Below the pieces are notes generated by a model. That model searched no databases. It was given only the letters and a program-made list of their open reading frames with translations, and was not told the DNA's origin. Below, piece after piece: positions 52,085-61,344 of a stretch of 64,000 nucleotides of DNA (positions are counted from its first letter, which is position 1; each line of letters begins with the position of its first letter). The position numbers were made by a program, and so were the translations under genes. The stretch is from contig WMKK01000007.1 of NCBI GenBank assembly GCA_012295225.1, positions 187,231 through 251,230 of the forward strand. The letters run 5' to 3'. The stretch comes from Ostreococcus mediterraneus (lineage: Eukaryota; Chlorophyta; Mamiellophyceae; Mamiellales; Bathycoccaceae).

Positions 52085-54969
52085 ATGGAAGCGTGCGCAT
52101 TCTTGCCGCCGCCGTCGTCGTCGTCATCGTCGTCGTTCACGCGCGCGCGACGACGAACGCGACGAACGCAGCGCATGCCTTTATCACACCGCGCCCGCGC
52201 GAGTGCGATCGACGTCATTCCCCAGGCGCTCGTCGTGGATGAGGATGCGGGAAAGTTGCTCGAGCACATTGATGCGCTCAAGAGGCGACAGGTGGAGGGC
52301 GATTACGTGCAACGGGTGGTCGTAGAGCGCGCTGAGCATTCAGGGAAGGCACCTTTGCACCTTGCGGCATGGCGAGGTGGCATAGATGTCATTGATGCGT
52401 TGTTGCGGCACGGGGCGGTGAGTAGTTTAATTCGCGCGAGGCGCGTCTCGCGACGAGACGAGACAAGACGAGACGAGACGATGTAAATTAACGGACGATA
52501 TTTTTGACGATGCGATAGGATGTGAATCAAATATCAACAGGGCGATATAATTATGGAAAGACGCCGATATTTTACGCCGCGACGAGGTGTCGAGATGACG
52601 TTGTTTTGCACTTGCTTGCTCAACCAGGCATTCGAGTCAAAATAATCAACAACAAAGGCCAGAGCTTGAGGTCGTTAGCTTTGTCGCATTTGACGCAAGA
52701 AACGATCGAGGCTATTGAGGCGAAAGAAAGAGAAGAGAAGACGGATTGGGTGAATTACAGAGACACGCATAGCGATGGCTTGAAGTATGGCGATTTGGAC
52801 GCACGCTTTTACGCCGTGGCACTCGAACCAGGGCGCGGCGCAACAACATATGAGACGCGCCGGAGAAATTTTAAACGGTTAAACAAAGGAGTGTCCTGGG
52901 AAAATCCGAGTGGAATAGATCGAGAAGGCATACGAAGGACTGCGATGTTAGAAAGGCGACGAAATGAAGCCTTGGATCGATGGAAAGAATTGGACAATAT
53001 ACTCGAGCAAATTATTATCAATCGCAACCAGAATGAGAGCGCAAATTCAGATGCTTTGATTGATCTCGTGACGAAAATTTTACGTGCAGAAACGGCAATT
53101 GCAACGAGTGGTCAAAAGCCAGAAGTTGCGATGCGCGCGAGTGAGGCATTCAACCGTATTGCGCACCGCGATACTCACGATTTCCAACTATTACGCGCAG
53201 CAGTTGGTGCGAGTTTGAGTGACTCTGGGTCGTCTGATCGAGCGCAAGTGCGTCAAGGAAAAACGCGACGTACCGCGTGTAAAGTTTTAGCTTCAGCTAT
53301 AGGCATGTCCATGGCGCAGGGCGCGTGGTCGAATGTGAGCGCGTCACAACTGTTTGACTTGTGCGGGTCATCATCAACATACGCCTCATTGCAAATATCG
53401 ATGCAAAGCGAGAAACCTGGAGAGTTGAGCGATGAACAAATAATAAGATCTATCACCAATGCGTGTGAAAGCGGAAATAGCCGGGAGTTGAGTGATCTGG
53501 TAGGTTTACTGGGCCATGAGTACGGTATCTTTGAAACGCCTAGCGTCATAGAGAGCGTCGTGACTTTTTCTGATAAACTGTGCCGTGGGGTTGATGGCGA
53601 CGACTCGTCTTCTATTGCGCGCACTGCGGTGAGTCTCGCCGATTTTGGGTCTAAAATAGAGGCGTGGAAGATTCCTTTACTCCAAGGTGTTCACAGAGCA
53701 AGATCTGATATGCCCACCAGCGTCGTCTCAAAAATTCTGAGGCGCTTAGCCGATACATGGGAAAATGACATGACGGTGCTGGTTTCGGAAGAAATTATCA
53801 TGTGCATGGAATGGACACTCATGAACGATCTCATAGTTAAGGGTGAGTGGCTCGAAGCAAAGGCTTACGCATCCACGCGCGATGTACTTCGTCAAGCGTT
53901 CATGGAAGAAGCCAAAACACAGGACAGCATCAACGAAGTTACCAACACACTTGAGAGCGCGTCCATATCAAATGATCTTCCGATACTTGTTCCAAAAAGG
54001 AAAATAACAGTCGTAAATGATGTTTCAGGTCTAGCACACATTCGTGAGACGTTATCTTCCGCATACTGTCATGCCGTAGCTTTTGACTGCGAATGGAGAG
54101 ATCCGCGCCCGTTGTCAACTTTGCAGTTTTGTCCTGCACACGTACAAGAAACATTCATCGTTGACGTGACTTCTCCAAATATTAGTCGCCGCGAGCTCTC
54201 TGATTTCATCGTAGCCGTTTTCTGCGATCCAACTGTGAAAAAGCTGGGTTTCGCTCCAGAACAAGATTGGAGGAGACTACGAGCTGCAAGCAAATCAACG
54301 CCCACATCAAGTGTGAGTCGCTTGCCAGCGGATTTTGAAGACGCTAATGTGATTGATTTACAAGGTGGAGTATTGGTGTCGTTGGCATCAGTGGTAGCCG
54401 ATACTCTCGGATTCGCTCTTGACAAACGCTGTCAGCGTTCAAATTGGGATGTGCGTCCGCTTTCACAACAGCAACTCTTCTACGCCGCGCTTGATGCCGA
54501 AGTTTTATTGGCGATTGCAACCCAAAAAGGCGTCGTGGAGTCAACACCACAGACTAGTAACGCTTCGAGACATCGTGATGCGCACCTCTACGAGACGGAC
54601 TCAATGTTATTCAGAGACAGAACGCCAAATTTTGGTGCTGAACTCGGTGCGTCAGACGCGGCTCTTTTTTCTACAGATGCGAGAAATTTTGGCTCGGATC
54701 TTTGGGAAAGCGATCGAGTGTTGTTTTCTACGCCAGAGCGCATGGCCGAAGAAAAGAAAATCGCGGCGTTGAATGCTCTTGAGAAGAGTACATTTGTTGA
54801 ACAGACAGGATTCAGACACGAATGTCCTATTTGCCTTTCGGCGATGGAGGTGAATGAAAAATTAATCCAAACAAAATGTGGGCACACGTATCATGCCCCT
54901 TGTTTAATGTCAGCGATGAAAAGTAGCAATAGTTTACAGTGCCCAACGTGTCGAGCGCCTATTCAATAG
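52085..54969 (+). CDS. Ankyrin - DEDDy 3'-5' exonuclease - RING-H2 protein
   Basis: Exons 52085-52417 and 52519-54969 (GTGAGT donor, TAG acceptor, phase 0) give ~927 residues; the start ATG is uncertain (52049 is also in frame). Order: ankyrin repeats ([52 protein letters not shown]), a long helical middle of unknown type, a DnaQ/WRN-like exonuclease with AFDCEWRDPRPLSTLQ (D-x-E), KLGFAPEQDWRRL (D) and QLFYAALDAEVLL (Y...D), three ~18-residue repeats (54594-54770, consensus SDxxLFSTxxRNFG), and a C-terminal RING-H2 (HECPICLSAM...CGHTYHAPC...CPTCRAPI). DEDDy exonucleases degrade RNA or DNA ends; RING fingers are E3 ligases. A single protein combining these is not one I recognise. Confidence 0.8.
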
Positions 54970-55008
54970 TAAAGCTAGATAGTAGATAGAGTCTAGATAG
55001 TAGAGTGG

Positions 55009-55872
55009 CTAGATTTTTGAAATGTGAGTTTGAAGCATTTCCAACAAACCGCGCGGATTGTCAGAGTGCACCCAGTGCCCTGCGTTTTCGAGCTCTAAGA
55101 ATTTCACCCGGTCCTGTGGCGCTCGATTTAATCGCTCCAAACATTCTGGTTTCCAACGAGCACTACGTGCAGCCTTAACGACAAACATTTCCGATACTGG
55201 TGCCTCGAGTGCTGGCCAGCTATCAGTGGTGTGGTATGAATCGTACATCTTTATCGCCACGTTGATATCAAATACGAACTCGAGTTCGTCGCCTACATTT
55301 TGCAAGTTACTGCCTAACCAATCGACGAGTTCTGTCGAAAAGTTGTAGGGTGCCAACAACGTTGCAAGCGCTCGTCGCGAAGGAATGCGCTGCGGCAGCT
55401 GCTGGACTGCTTGCAAAACTTTTTCTACACCATGTACGTCACCGCCGATTGCGGTTCCAGGCACGGAGTCGAGTGACCATACCTGCTTCGGCGCCTTTGC
55501 AGACGATTTAGAAAACTCTAAAGCTATTTTACCCCCGAGCGAATGACCGATCAAACAGTCAATTGTATCTCCTCGTAACTGCGCCAACGCCTCAACATCT
55601 TTGGCAGCGCTACGCACATCATGACTACTCCCCTTACCAACGTCGCGACTCTTTCCGTGCCCGCGAAGATCAACGGCGACTACGCGCCACGTGTCTGTTC
55701 CGAGCGCCTTGCGTAAGTTTTGGCTCATAGATCGCCAGTTACGTCCAGTGCCGAGGAGGCCATGCAGAACGTACAAACACTTGTGTGTTCCCGGGCTGTC
55801 GTGAATTTCATAAGATAGGAAGTTATTTGATGAAGCGTGCGTGGATGCTCGCCGTATGAACCGCGCGAGCAT
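55009..55872 (-). CDS. Alpha/beta hydrolase, ABHD11-like
   Basis: 287 residues. The leader MLARFIRRASTHASSNNF is a probable mitochondrial presequence. Motifs: LYVLHGLLGTGRNW (oxyanion-hole loop), VVAVDLRGHGKS, CLIGHSLGGKIALEFS (nucleophile Ser in GHSLGG) and the catalytic His in ENAGHWVHSDNPRGL. The pattern is that of ABHD11/YbfF esterases; the human member protects the mitochondrial 2-oxoglutarate dehydrogenase lipoyl groups (family knowledge). Complete triad. Convergent with the exonuclease-RING gene (39-base gap). Confidence 0.87.
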   Translation of the reverse strand: MLARFIRRASTHASSNNFLSYEIHDSPGTHKCLYVLHGLLGTGRNWRSMSQNLRKALGTDTWRVVAVDLRGHGKSRDVGKGSSHDVRSAAKDVEALAQLRGDTIDCLIGHSLGGKIALEFSKSSAKAPKQVWSLDSVPGTAIGGDVHGVEKVLQAVQQLPQRIPSRRALATLLAPYNFSTELVDWLGSNLQNVGDELEFVFDINVAIKMYDSYHTTDSWPALEAPVSEMFVVKAARSARWKPECLERLNRAPQDRVKFLELENAGHWVHSDNPRGLLEMLQTHISKI

Positions 55873-55943
55873 TTTCGTCTTGATAATTTTAGCGACGCTC
55901 GACGCGGCGATTTGTGTCGTAACTGTCTTGGTTTACATAAAAG

Positions 55944-57248
55944 CTATGGACTGCTGAGCTTCTTGTCGAATTTTGAAAGACTGGGATCCTTTTTAACTAA
56001 ACTGCGCCATTTGTCTTTCACATTTACATTATCTCGATACGATTCAATATGAAATTCTTTGTCACGCAAAATCTTTGCCCATTTGCCCGTGCCATACTTT
56101 TTCACGCCAGCAATTAGGTCCTGTTCTTCAGCTGGCGTCCAGCGCGTGTATTTTTGCGCTCGTACATGTTCACCTCCAGGTGTTCGAACACGAGTGATAC
56201 CAGACACCAATCGAACTGTTCCTGGAGATTTAGGACCCTTAAACATTGCTTGCTCTTCCAAAGCAACAATAACGAGAGGATCAAGTCTACTTTTCTTCGC
56301 CGGCGGCGGTGGCGTGCCCATCACATCATCGTGCTGCGATTCCCAACTCATTGTGCGCGCATTCTTCTTTGGCTCGTACGTAATGTTTGCTCTTCGCGGT
56401 GGCAGTTTCGCAAACTTCGCAGATGCTTCGAGTGTTTTATCAAGTGGATCTGCGTGCTTGGTTGTTTCCTCAGCAAGTTTCCCGCGTGTCGCCTTGCTCT
56501 TGTCGATGGCTTTTTGAAGCGTCACTGGCGCCACTACATTGCCACGTAAGATCAAATTTTTATCAACTTTGGTCCTGTAAACGCCGCTCGAGATATCGCT
56601 TTGGACGCTAGACAAAAAACTTGGTCCGAGCGCGTATTCTGCTGTCTTGCAATACTTTTTTAAGCTTTGTAAAATTGTCTCTTGCGATGTCACATTCTTC
56701 TCCCAACCGTCAGGCATCTCGCCCAAATTTTTTGACTTTTGCACTAAATCATAAGCTTTGCGCACATCCTTTGACATCCCTCGCTCACTTTTGAACATAT
56801 TCTGATTTTCCAAAGTTTTCCAACGAATCTTAAAGTTTTCAACCATCTTGTATCGCTTTTGCGGGGACTCCATCGTCGACGCCGCGCCCTCGCGCAAATG
56901 CCCGCACGCCCACTCTAGTCTAAGTAAGGCGACAAGATCGCCCGACGGCACGCACCGAGCATCTCCGTACGCACCCTTACGGATCTCATCCAACAAGTCC
57001 GCACATTTTCCAGATTCTAACGGGCCTAAGCTCTCAAAGCCCTCCGTCATGTCTACGATATCCGTCAACGCCAAGCTCAAACGTAACTTTTGAGGAACGT
57101 TCGTTTTCGACTTGAGCGCGCCTTGAATCACGCTACGGACGCGTTTCTTGATCGCGAGCGGAGTTTTGGCACATCGCGTGATGAATTCAAGAACCCACGA
57201 TAGGCGTTCGTCCTGGGCCTCGGATCTCGATGCGAGACGCGGAGCCAT
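55944..57248 (-). CDS. Telobox Myb protein, telomere-repeat-binding type
   Basis: 434 residues from the ATG at 57248. The C-terminal ~60 residues are a SANT/Myb domain of the telobox class: KYTRWTPAEEQDLIAGVKKYGTGKWAKILRD, then VNVKDKWRSLVKK (telobox, cf. VDLKDKWRNL in TRF and plant TRB/TRP proteins), which reads the TTAGGG/TTTAGGG double-stranded repeat. The first ~240 residues are helical (residue ~15-230, e.g. LSWVLEFITRCAKTPLAIKKRVRSVIQGAL), at the position of the TRF homology domain in animal TRF1/2, but not recognisably that fold. The linker contains KKSRLDPLVIVALEEQAMFKGP. It could instead be a transcription factor using telobox promoter motifs. Confidence 0.8.
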   Translation of the reverse strand: MAPRLASRSEAQDERLSWVLEFITRCAKTPLAIKKRVRSVIQGALKSKTNVPQKLRLSLALTDIVDMTEGFESLGPLESGKCADLLDEIRKGAYGDARCVPSGDLVALLRLEWACGHLREGAASTMESPQKRYKMVENFKIRWKTLENQNMFKSERGMSKDVRKAYDLVQKSKNLGEMPDGWEKNVTSQETILQSLKKYCKTAEYALGPSFLSSVQSDISSGVYRTKVDKNLILRGNVVAPVTLQKAIDKSKATRGKLAEETTKHADPLDKTLEASAKFAKLPPRRANITYEPKKNARTMSWESQHDDVMGTPPPPAKKSRLDPLVIVALEEQAMFKGPKSPGTVRLVSGITRVRTPGGEHVRAQKYTRWTPAEEQDLIAGVKKYGTGKWAKILRDKEFHIESYRDNVNVKDKWRSLVKKDPSLSKFDKKLSSP

Positions 57249-57384
57249 GGCGGCGTTGAGTGAGGTGCTTTCAAAATCAACAGCCACAATTCTGCAACTC
57301 ACGAGAAGCGTCGCTCAGAAACGAAATGAGTCAAATATGATCATCCTACTAATAAATTTCTAGGTTCTACGTGCTATGATGGTT

Positions 57385-58362
57385 CTAGTGAGAATCTAAG
57401 TATTTTTTGCGTTCACTCCAATGCCCTGTACCGGGTAAAGTCTCAATCATTTTGGAATCATATTCGGAGACGTTCACCGCGCTCCAGGCATCATCCGACG
57501 TGTGTTGAGACGCAAACATGAATTTGACAGCTTCGCCTGCGTTTTTTGGATCATGTGAATCTATGTGACCGACCGTTGGCGAATTAATTGTGTCTTCAAC
57601 TATAAACGTGCCGAAATGTGCGTGTGCCGCCACTCCTTGCTCTCGTATTTCCGCCAACATTACCTGGCCAATCGTGTCCTCAAGAAAGCCACCCAAACTC
57701 AAGTTGGAAAAACGCTGCATGCCGTACACCTTTGAAATGTAGTACGATGTGCGAGCGAGATGCATGCTGTCGTACCATTGTATGAGAGGCACGAGCTCAA
57801 GCTCAAGTTCCGGAAAACGGCGCCGTTCAACGTGCAAATCGTACATGAGAATGTGCCTATCATGCTGCAGCGTTGTCTTTGTGGCGAAACCAACATAACT
57901 GACAGAGTCAGGATTTTCATCCATGACCTTGACGACATCACTCATACGCACGTGACGTCGAAACGAACGATCGTGTTGGCACACCAAGACGTAAGGCGTT
58001 ACCACTCGCATGATTCCGCGTTTCAAGGCATGTCCAAACCCGTGTCGCTCCTCTAACCGAAGAAGCTCGGCGCCATATAAAGGGCCTTGAGTTTGCGTCA
58101 AGTGCATTAGCCGCTGTAAGTAAACCTCATATTTGGCTCGAGCTTCTTTGGTTACTACTCCTGATCGAAATTTATTGACGTCTCGACATTTCACACCGTC
58201 GCAAACTATGATTTTGCGCGCGCCTTTCAAGCCTCCGAAGTCAGCGATGGATGCCAGAACCTCCTCGATGCAACGTGTACTCGGCAACGATATGCAAGGG
58301 GATGTCGTCAACACAATAGTCACACGTTCATGCAGACTATCGCACCCACCGTCGGACTCCAT
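57385..58362 (-). CDS. GT-A-fold glycosyltransferase-like protein
   Basis: 325 residues from the ATG at 58362; an ATG at 58569 in the same frame lies inside the upstream gene. VTIVLTTSPCISLPSTRCIEEVLASI followed by RKIIVCDG suggests the nucleotide-sugar strand of a GT-A fold, and GFGHALKRGIMRVVTPYVLVCQHDRSF supplies a D-x-D-like HDRSF after a membrane-facing strand, as in family 2 enzymes. The C-terminal part (GGFLEDTIGQVML) has an ED pair typical of a catalytic base loop. No transmembrane anchor seen. Assignment tentative; conserved in kind but substrate unknown. Confidence 0.5.
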   Translation of the reverse strand: MESDGGCDSLHERVTIVLTTSPCISLPSTRCIEEVLASIADFGGLKGARKIIVCDGVKCRDVNKFRSGVVTKEARAKYEVYLQRLMHLTQTQGPLYGAELLRLEERHGFGHALKRGIMRVVTPYVLVCQHDRSFRRHVRMSDVVKVMDENPDSVSYVGFATKTTLQHDRHILMYDLHVERRRFPELELELVPLIQWYDSMHLARTSYYISKVYGMQRFSNLSLGGFLEDTIGQVMLAEIREQGVAAHAHFGTFIVEDTINSPTVGHIDSHDPKNAGEAVKFMFASQHTSDDAWSAVNVSEYDSKMIETLPGTGHWSERKKYLDSH

Positions 58363-58456
58363 GGCGTCTCGAAGTAGGGCGTACGTGTGTGAGACGCGCT
58401 CACGCGTGCTGGCTTCCCAAACCCCAGCGCGCGCGCGGTGCGCGCGCGGAACCGCC

Positions 58457-59545
58457 TCATTCCTTCTGGTAGACAAAGAACTTTTGCTTTGGGTTCCAAG
58501 ATGTCGGGCAGACGTCAGTAAAAATTGGAGCTTTGCCAAATGCCGGAAAATTTGACAATCTATCGCCATAGTCGATGACTATGGATCCGACAAGGAGGTC
58601 TTTCGCGAGTCGCTTGCAAGCTGCTTCGTGTACACTCTCATCCCAGCAACAAGAAGTAAGCAGGACGATACCCACTGACTCGAGAGATGAGGACAACATT
58701 TCTTCGTTTCTGAATGATGCAGATTGATATTTCGAGGGCACTTCATCATCCAACACCCGTGTAGCTGTATCATGTAGAGTTTGAAGTATTTCAATTCCCG
58801 TAGATGGAACTCCAAACGTCAAGGACGCAAAATACACCAGCCATCCCGTTGAGCTACCCCATACGACGTACGACATATTGTGTTTTCTAACCCGCGCAAT
58901 TGCATCCTTGAGCGCGTCGTGTTCAAAGAGGCGTGCCCAAGAGGCATAGGGTGTCGACCCGTACGCGCAGTTTTCGAAAGTCCAATCTTGTTCTGCACAA
59001 ATATCTCGCACTTCTGCCGCTAAGTTTGTCTTGAATGCAAAGTCCCGCTCCACAGAGTTGAGGCGAAAAATAATTGCATCTAATACGTTTGACCTCTTCT
59101 TTATATCTTCACTGTCACACTCGCCCTGACAAAGCCGCAACATTGGCGCAAAAGAAGACTCGAGCGCGCTTTCGGGATTATACTCACTCAAAACAAAACT
59201 TTCACCCAAGACTTTACTCGGCAAAGGAATCATCAAACCTTCATCCTCGATGAACGTTTCGAACGCATTAAATTCTTCGACTAAACCATCGAACTCTTCA
59301 CCAGCCAAGGCTACGTTCGACGCGCGTTCGACGCTTATTGCCGCTAACGCCTTGGAACCAAACTTATGTGCGAGCTCCAGCGCGTTGGCGACGTCTTTGC
59401 AGCGCCCTGCGATTAATCGTCGACGCACGCCGTCGTCGACGATGTCATCGAGTAAAATCTTGTACGCCGTCGCATCGCGTCGCAACGCGCGTACGGCGAT
59501 CTGGAATCGCTCAAGGAGCGCGCCCAGCGTAGTCACATCGCCCAT
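58457..59545 (-). CDS. Possible SAM-dependent methyltransferase-like protein
   Basis: 362 residues from the ATG at 59545. The second half has a Rossmann-like pattern: YVVWGSSTGWLVYFASLTFG, GIEILQTLHDTATRVL, VGIVLLTSCCWDESVHEAACKRLAKDL and VGSIVIDYGDRL. This succession (glycine-rich strand, acidic strand end GIE, later hydrophobic strand) is typical of class I methyltransferases and loosely recalls DOT1-type enzymes; no GxGxG is exact. The first half is helical. Uncertain function. It sits upstream of the GT-A-like gene (94-base gap) on the same strand and is divergent from ATG16, with 54 bases between ATGs. Confidence 0.45.
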   Translation of the reverse strand: MGDVTTLGALLERFQIAVRALRRDATAYKILLDDIVDDGVRRRLIAGRCKDVANALELAHKFGSKALAAISVERASNVALAGEEFDGLVEEFNAFETFIEDEGLMIPLPSKVLGESFVLSEYNPESALESSFAPMLRLCQGECDSEDIKKRSNVLDAIIFRLNSVERDFAFKTNLAAEVRDICAEQDWTFENCAYGSTPYASWARLFEHDALKDAIARVRKHNMSYVVWGSSTGWLVYFASLTFGVPSTGIEILQTLHDTATRVLDDEVPSKYQSASFRNEEMLSSSLESVGIVLLTSCCWDESVHEAACKRLAKDLLVGSIVIDYGDRLSNFPAFGKAPIFTDVCPTSWNPKQKFFVYQKE

Positions 59546-59599
59546 CGCACTGTGACGCAGGTGTCGTTCGGCTCCTCACTGTTCGTCGTGCCCGCCCCC

Positions 59600-61294
59600 A
59601 TGGCGCACGTCATCGCGAGCGTCGCTGACGATGATGATGACGACGTGCTGAGGATTATTAAACAACGCATAGATCGTCGTAACGCCGCGCACGACGCCTT
59701 GGCGTCGACATCGGAGCCATTCGTGGTGCGAGAACTGTGGGATGAGAATGCTACACTCGTGCAGCGCCTGGTGGCGTTGAAGGATGCGTTGAGAGAGTGC
59801 GAGCGCCAAAGGGACGCTCAAGGACGAGATGTTGTGGCATTGGAAGAAGCATTAGCGCTCGCGCGTGTGGAATCCACGACGAAAACGAGTGCTGGAGAAG
59901 GAACAGAAGTCGAACGCGAGCGGCGGTTGAAGGAGGAGCTCTCAGAGGTGTACAAGAAACACGCAGAGTCCAGCCAACGATTTATAGATGCACGCGATGC
60001 GCTGGAAAAGGAGCAAAAAGCGAAAAAAGTCGCCGAAGATGCACTGGATCAAATGAAAAGTGATGTTGAGCGCGCGGAGAGAAGAGCAATAGAGTGCGAA
60101 CACGCACTTGCGGAGGCACGTAAAGCAGAGTCAAGCGCGCTGAGCGAGGCAGAGGCTCAGTTATCGTTGAAGAATGCGGCGCTGACGAAAATTGAACAAC
60201 TTGAACGAGACAATGCCGAGCTTTTGGAACGATTGATGGAAGTTAAGATGAAAGAAGCTGAAAAGATGAACGAAATTAATGATTTGTATGCAGACATGTT
60301 ACGGCAAAAGAAAAGCGCCGAATTGAGCGCCAAAGCGGAGGGGCTGGCCGATGCATCAGCGGCAAGTTTGAAAGCTCTATCAATGTCAACGATGATGAGC
60401 AATGGCGTGCCTTCGAGGAAGAAGCACATCTTACAAGCGAACAAAGGAGGCACACACCGTGTCGCCTTATCGCACGACTCCTTCACCCTCGCCTGTGCAG
60501 GGGACAATAGACTCGTGTCCATGTTCGACGTTGAAACCGGTGCGCATACGAGCGATTTAAGTGGCATGTTAGGATCAGTGTTAGACGTATGCTTCTCTGT
60601 GGATGACACCATGGTGCTCGGTGCTTCGACAGATTGTTCGCTACAGCTCTGGGATGCGCTATCAGGCCGCGTGAAACATCGACTCACTGGACATGCACAG
60701 AAAGTAACTTCAGCGAAGATAAGTCAAATCGATGCAAAACGTGCAGTTTCTTGCTCTCAAGATCGAAACATCAAAGTCTGGGATCTTAATCGCGGACACG
60801 CACTCTCATCGATGTTGACACCGAGCAATGTTTATTCAGTCGCCTTTGATTCTTCTGAACAACACGTGTGCTCCGGACACTTTGATGGCTCTGTTCGAAT
60901 TTGGGATGTTCGAACGAATGACATCAGTCAAGAATTCTCGGCCCATACCTCAATCATAACAGCCGTAACGACCATGCCAAACCAGAATGAACTCTTGACC
61001 AACAGTCGGGACAACACGCTCAAGCTCCTCGACATTCGTACTTTAGATGTCGTTCGAACCTTTTCAGCACCGAAGTATCGCGTCGGAACCGATTGGAGCA
61101 ATCCATGCGTATCTCCAGATGGGCAACACATCGCCTCTGGTGGTGCTGATGGTGGTTTGTTCATATGGCGCGTCCAGGATGGACGACTCATGACAACTCT
61201 GCACGGTCACGACGCTGTTGTTGCGACGTGCGCATGGAGCACCGCCGGTCTAGCCTCGGCGTGTAAGAATGGCGTTTGTTTGTTGTGGGTATAG
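59600..61294 (+). CDS. ATG16-like autophagy protein (coiled coil + WD40)
   Basis: 564 residues from the ATG at 59600. Layout: N-terminal ATG5-binding-like helix (VLRIIKQRIDRRNAAHDAL), a coiled coil spanning ~50-250 (ATLVQRLVALKDALRECERQR ... KSAELSAKAE), then seven WD40 repeats (IKVWDLNRGH, GSVRIWDVRTN, GGLFIWRVQDG and the last CLLWV). This is the ATG16L1 arrangement. ATG16 dimerises and carries ATG12-ATG5 to the phagophore so ATG8 can be lipidated. The full-length WD40 version, rather than the short yeast form, is what plants and animals use. Convergent with eIF3m (50 bases). Confidence 0.88.
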   Translation: MAHVIASVADDDDDDVLRIIKQRIDRRNAAHDALASTSEPFVVRELWDENATLVQRLVALKDALRECERQRDAQGRDVVALEEALALARVESTTKTSAGEGTEVERERRLKEELSEVYKKHAESSQRFIDARDALEKEQKAKKVAEDALDQMKSDVERAERRAIECEHALAEARKAESSALSEAEAQLSLKNAALTKIEQLERDNAELLERLMEVKMKEAEKMNEINDLYADMLRQKKSAELSAKAEGLADASAASLKALSMSTMMSNGVPSRKKHILQANKGGTHRVALSHDSFTLACAGDNRLVSMFDVETGAHTSDLSGMLGSVLDVCFSVDDTMVLGASTDCSLQLWDALSGRVKHRLTGHAQKVTSAKISQIDAKRAVSCSQDRNIKVWDLNRGHALSSMLTPSNVYSVAFDSSEQHVCSGHFDGSVRIWDVRTNDISQEFSAHTSIITAVTTMPNQNELLTNSRDNTLKLLDIRTLDVVRTFSAPKYRVGTDWSNPCVSPDGQHIASGGADGGLFIWRVQDGRLMTTLHGHDAVVATCAWSTAGLASACKNGVCLLWV

Positions 61295-61344
61295 TTCTGC
61301 ATTTAGAATATAGAGAATGTGATTTCAATCGCAACTAGAGAATA

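Noticed and set aside
52418-52518. Stop codon splitting the ankyrin and exonuclease genes
   Set aside because: A 101-base GTGAGT...TAG intron restores the conserved ankyrin GADVNQ junction, so they are one gene.
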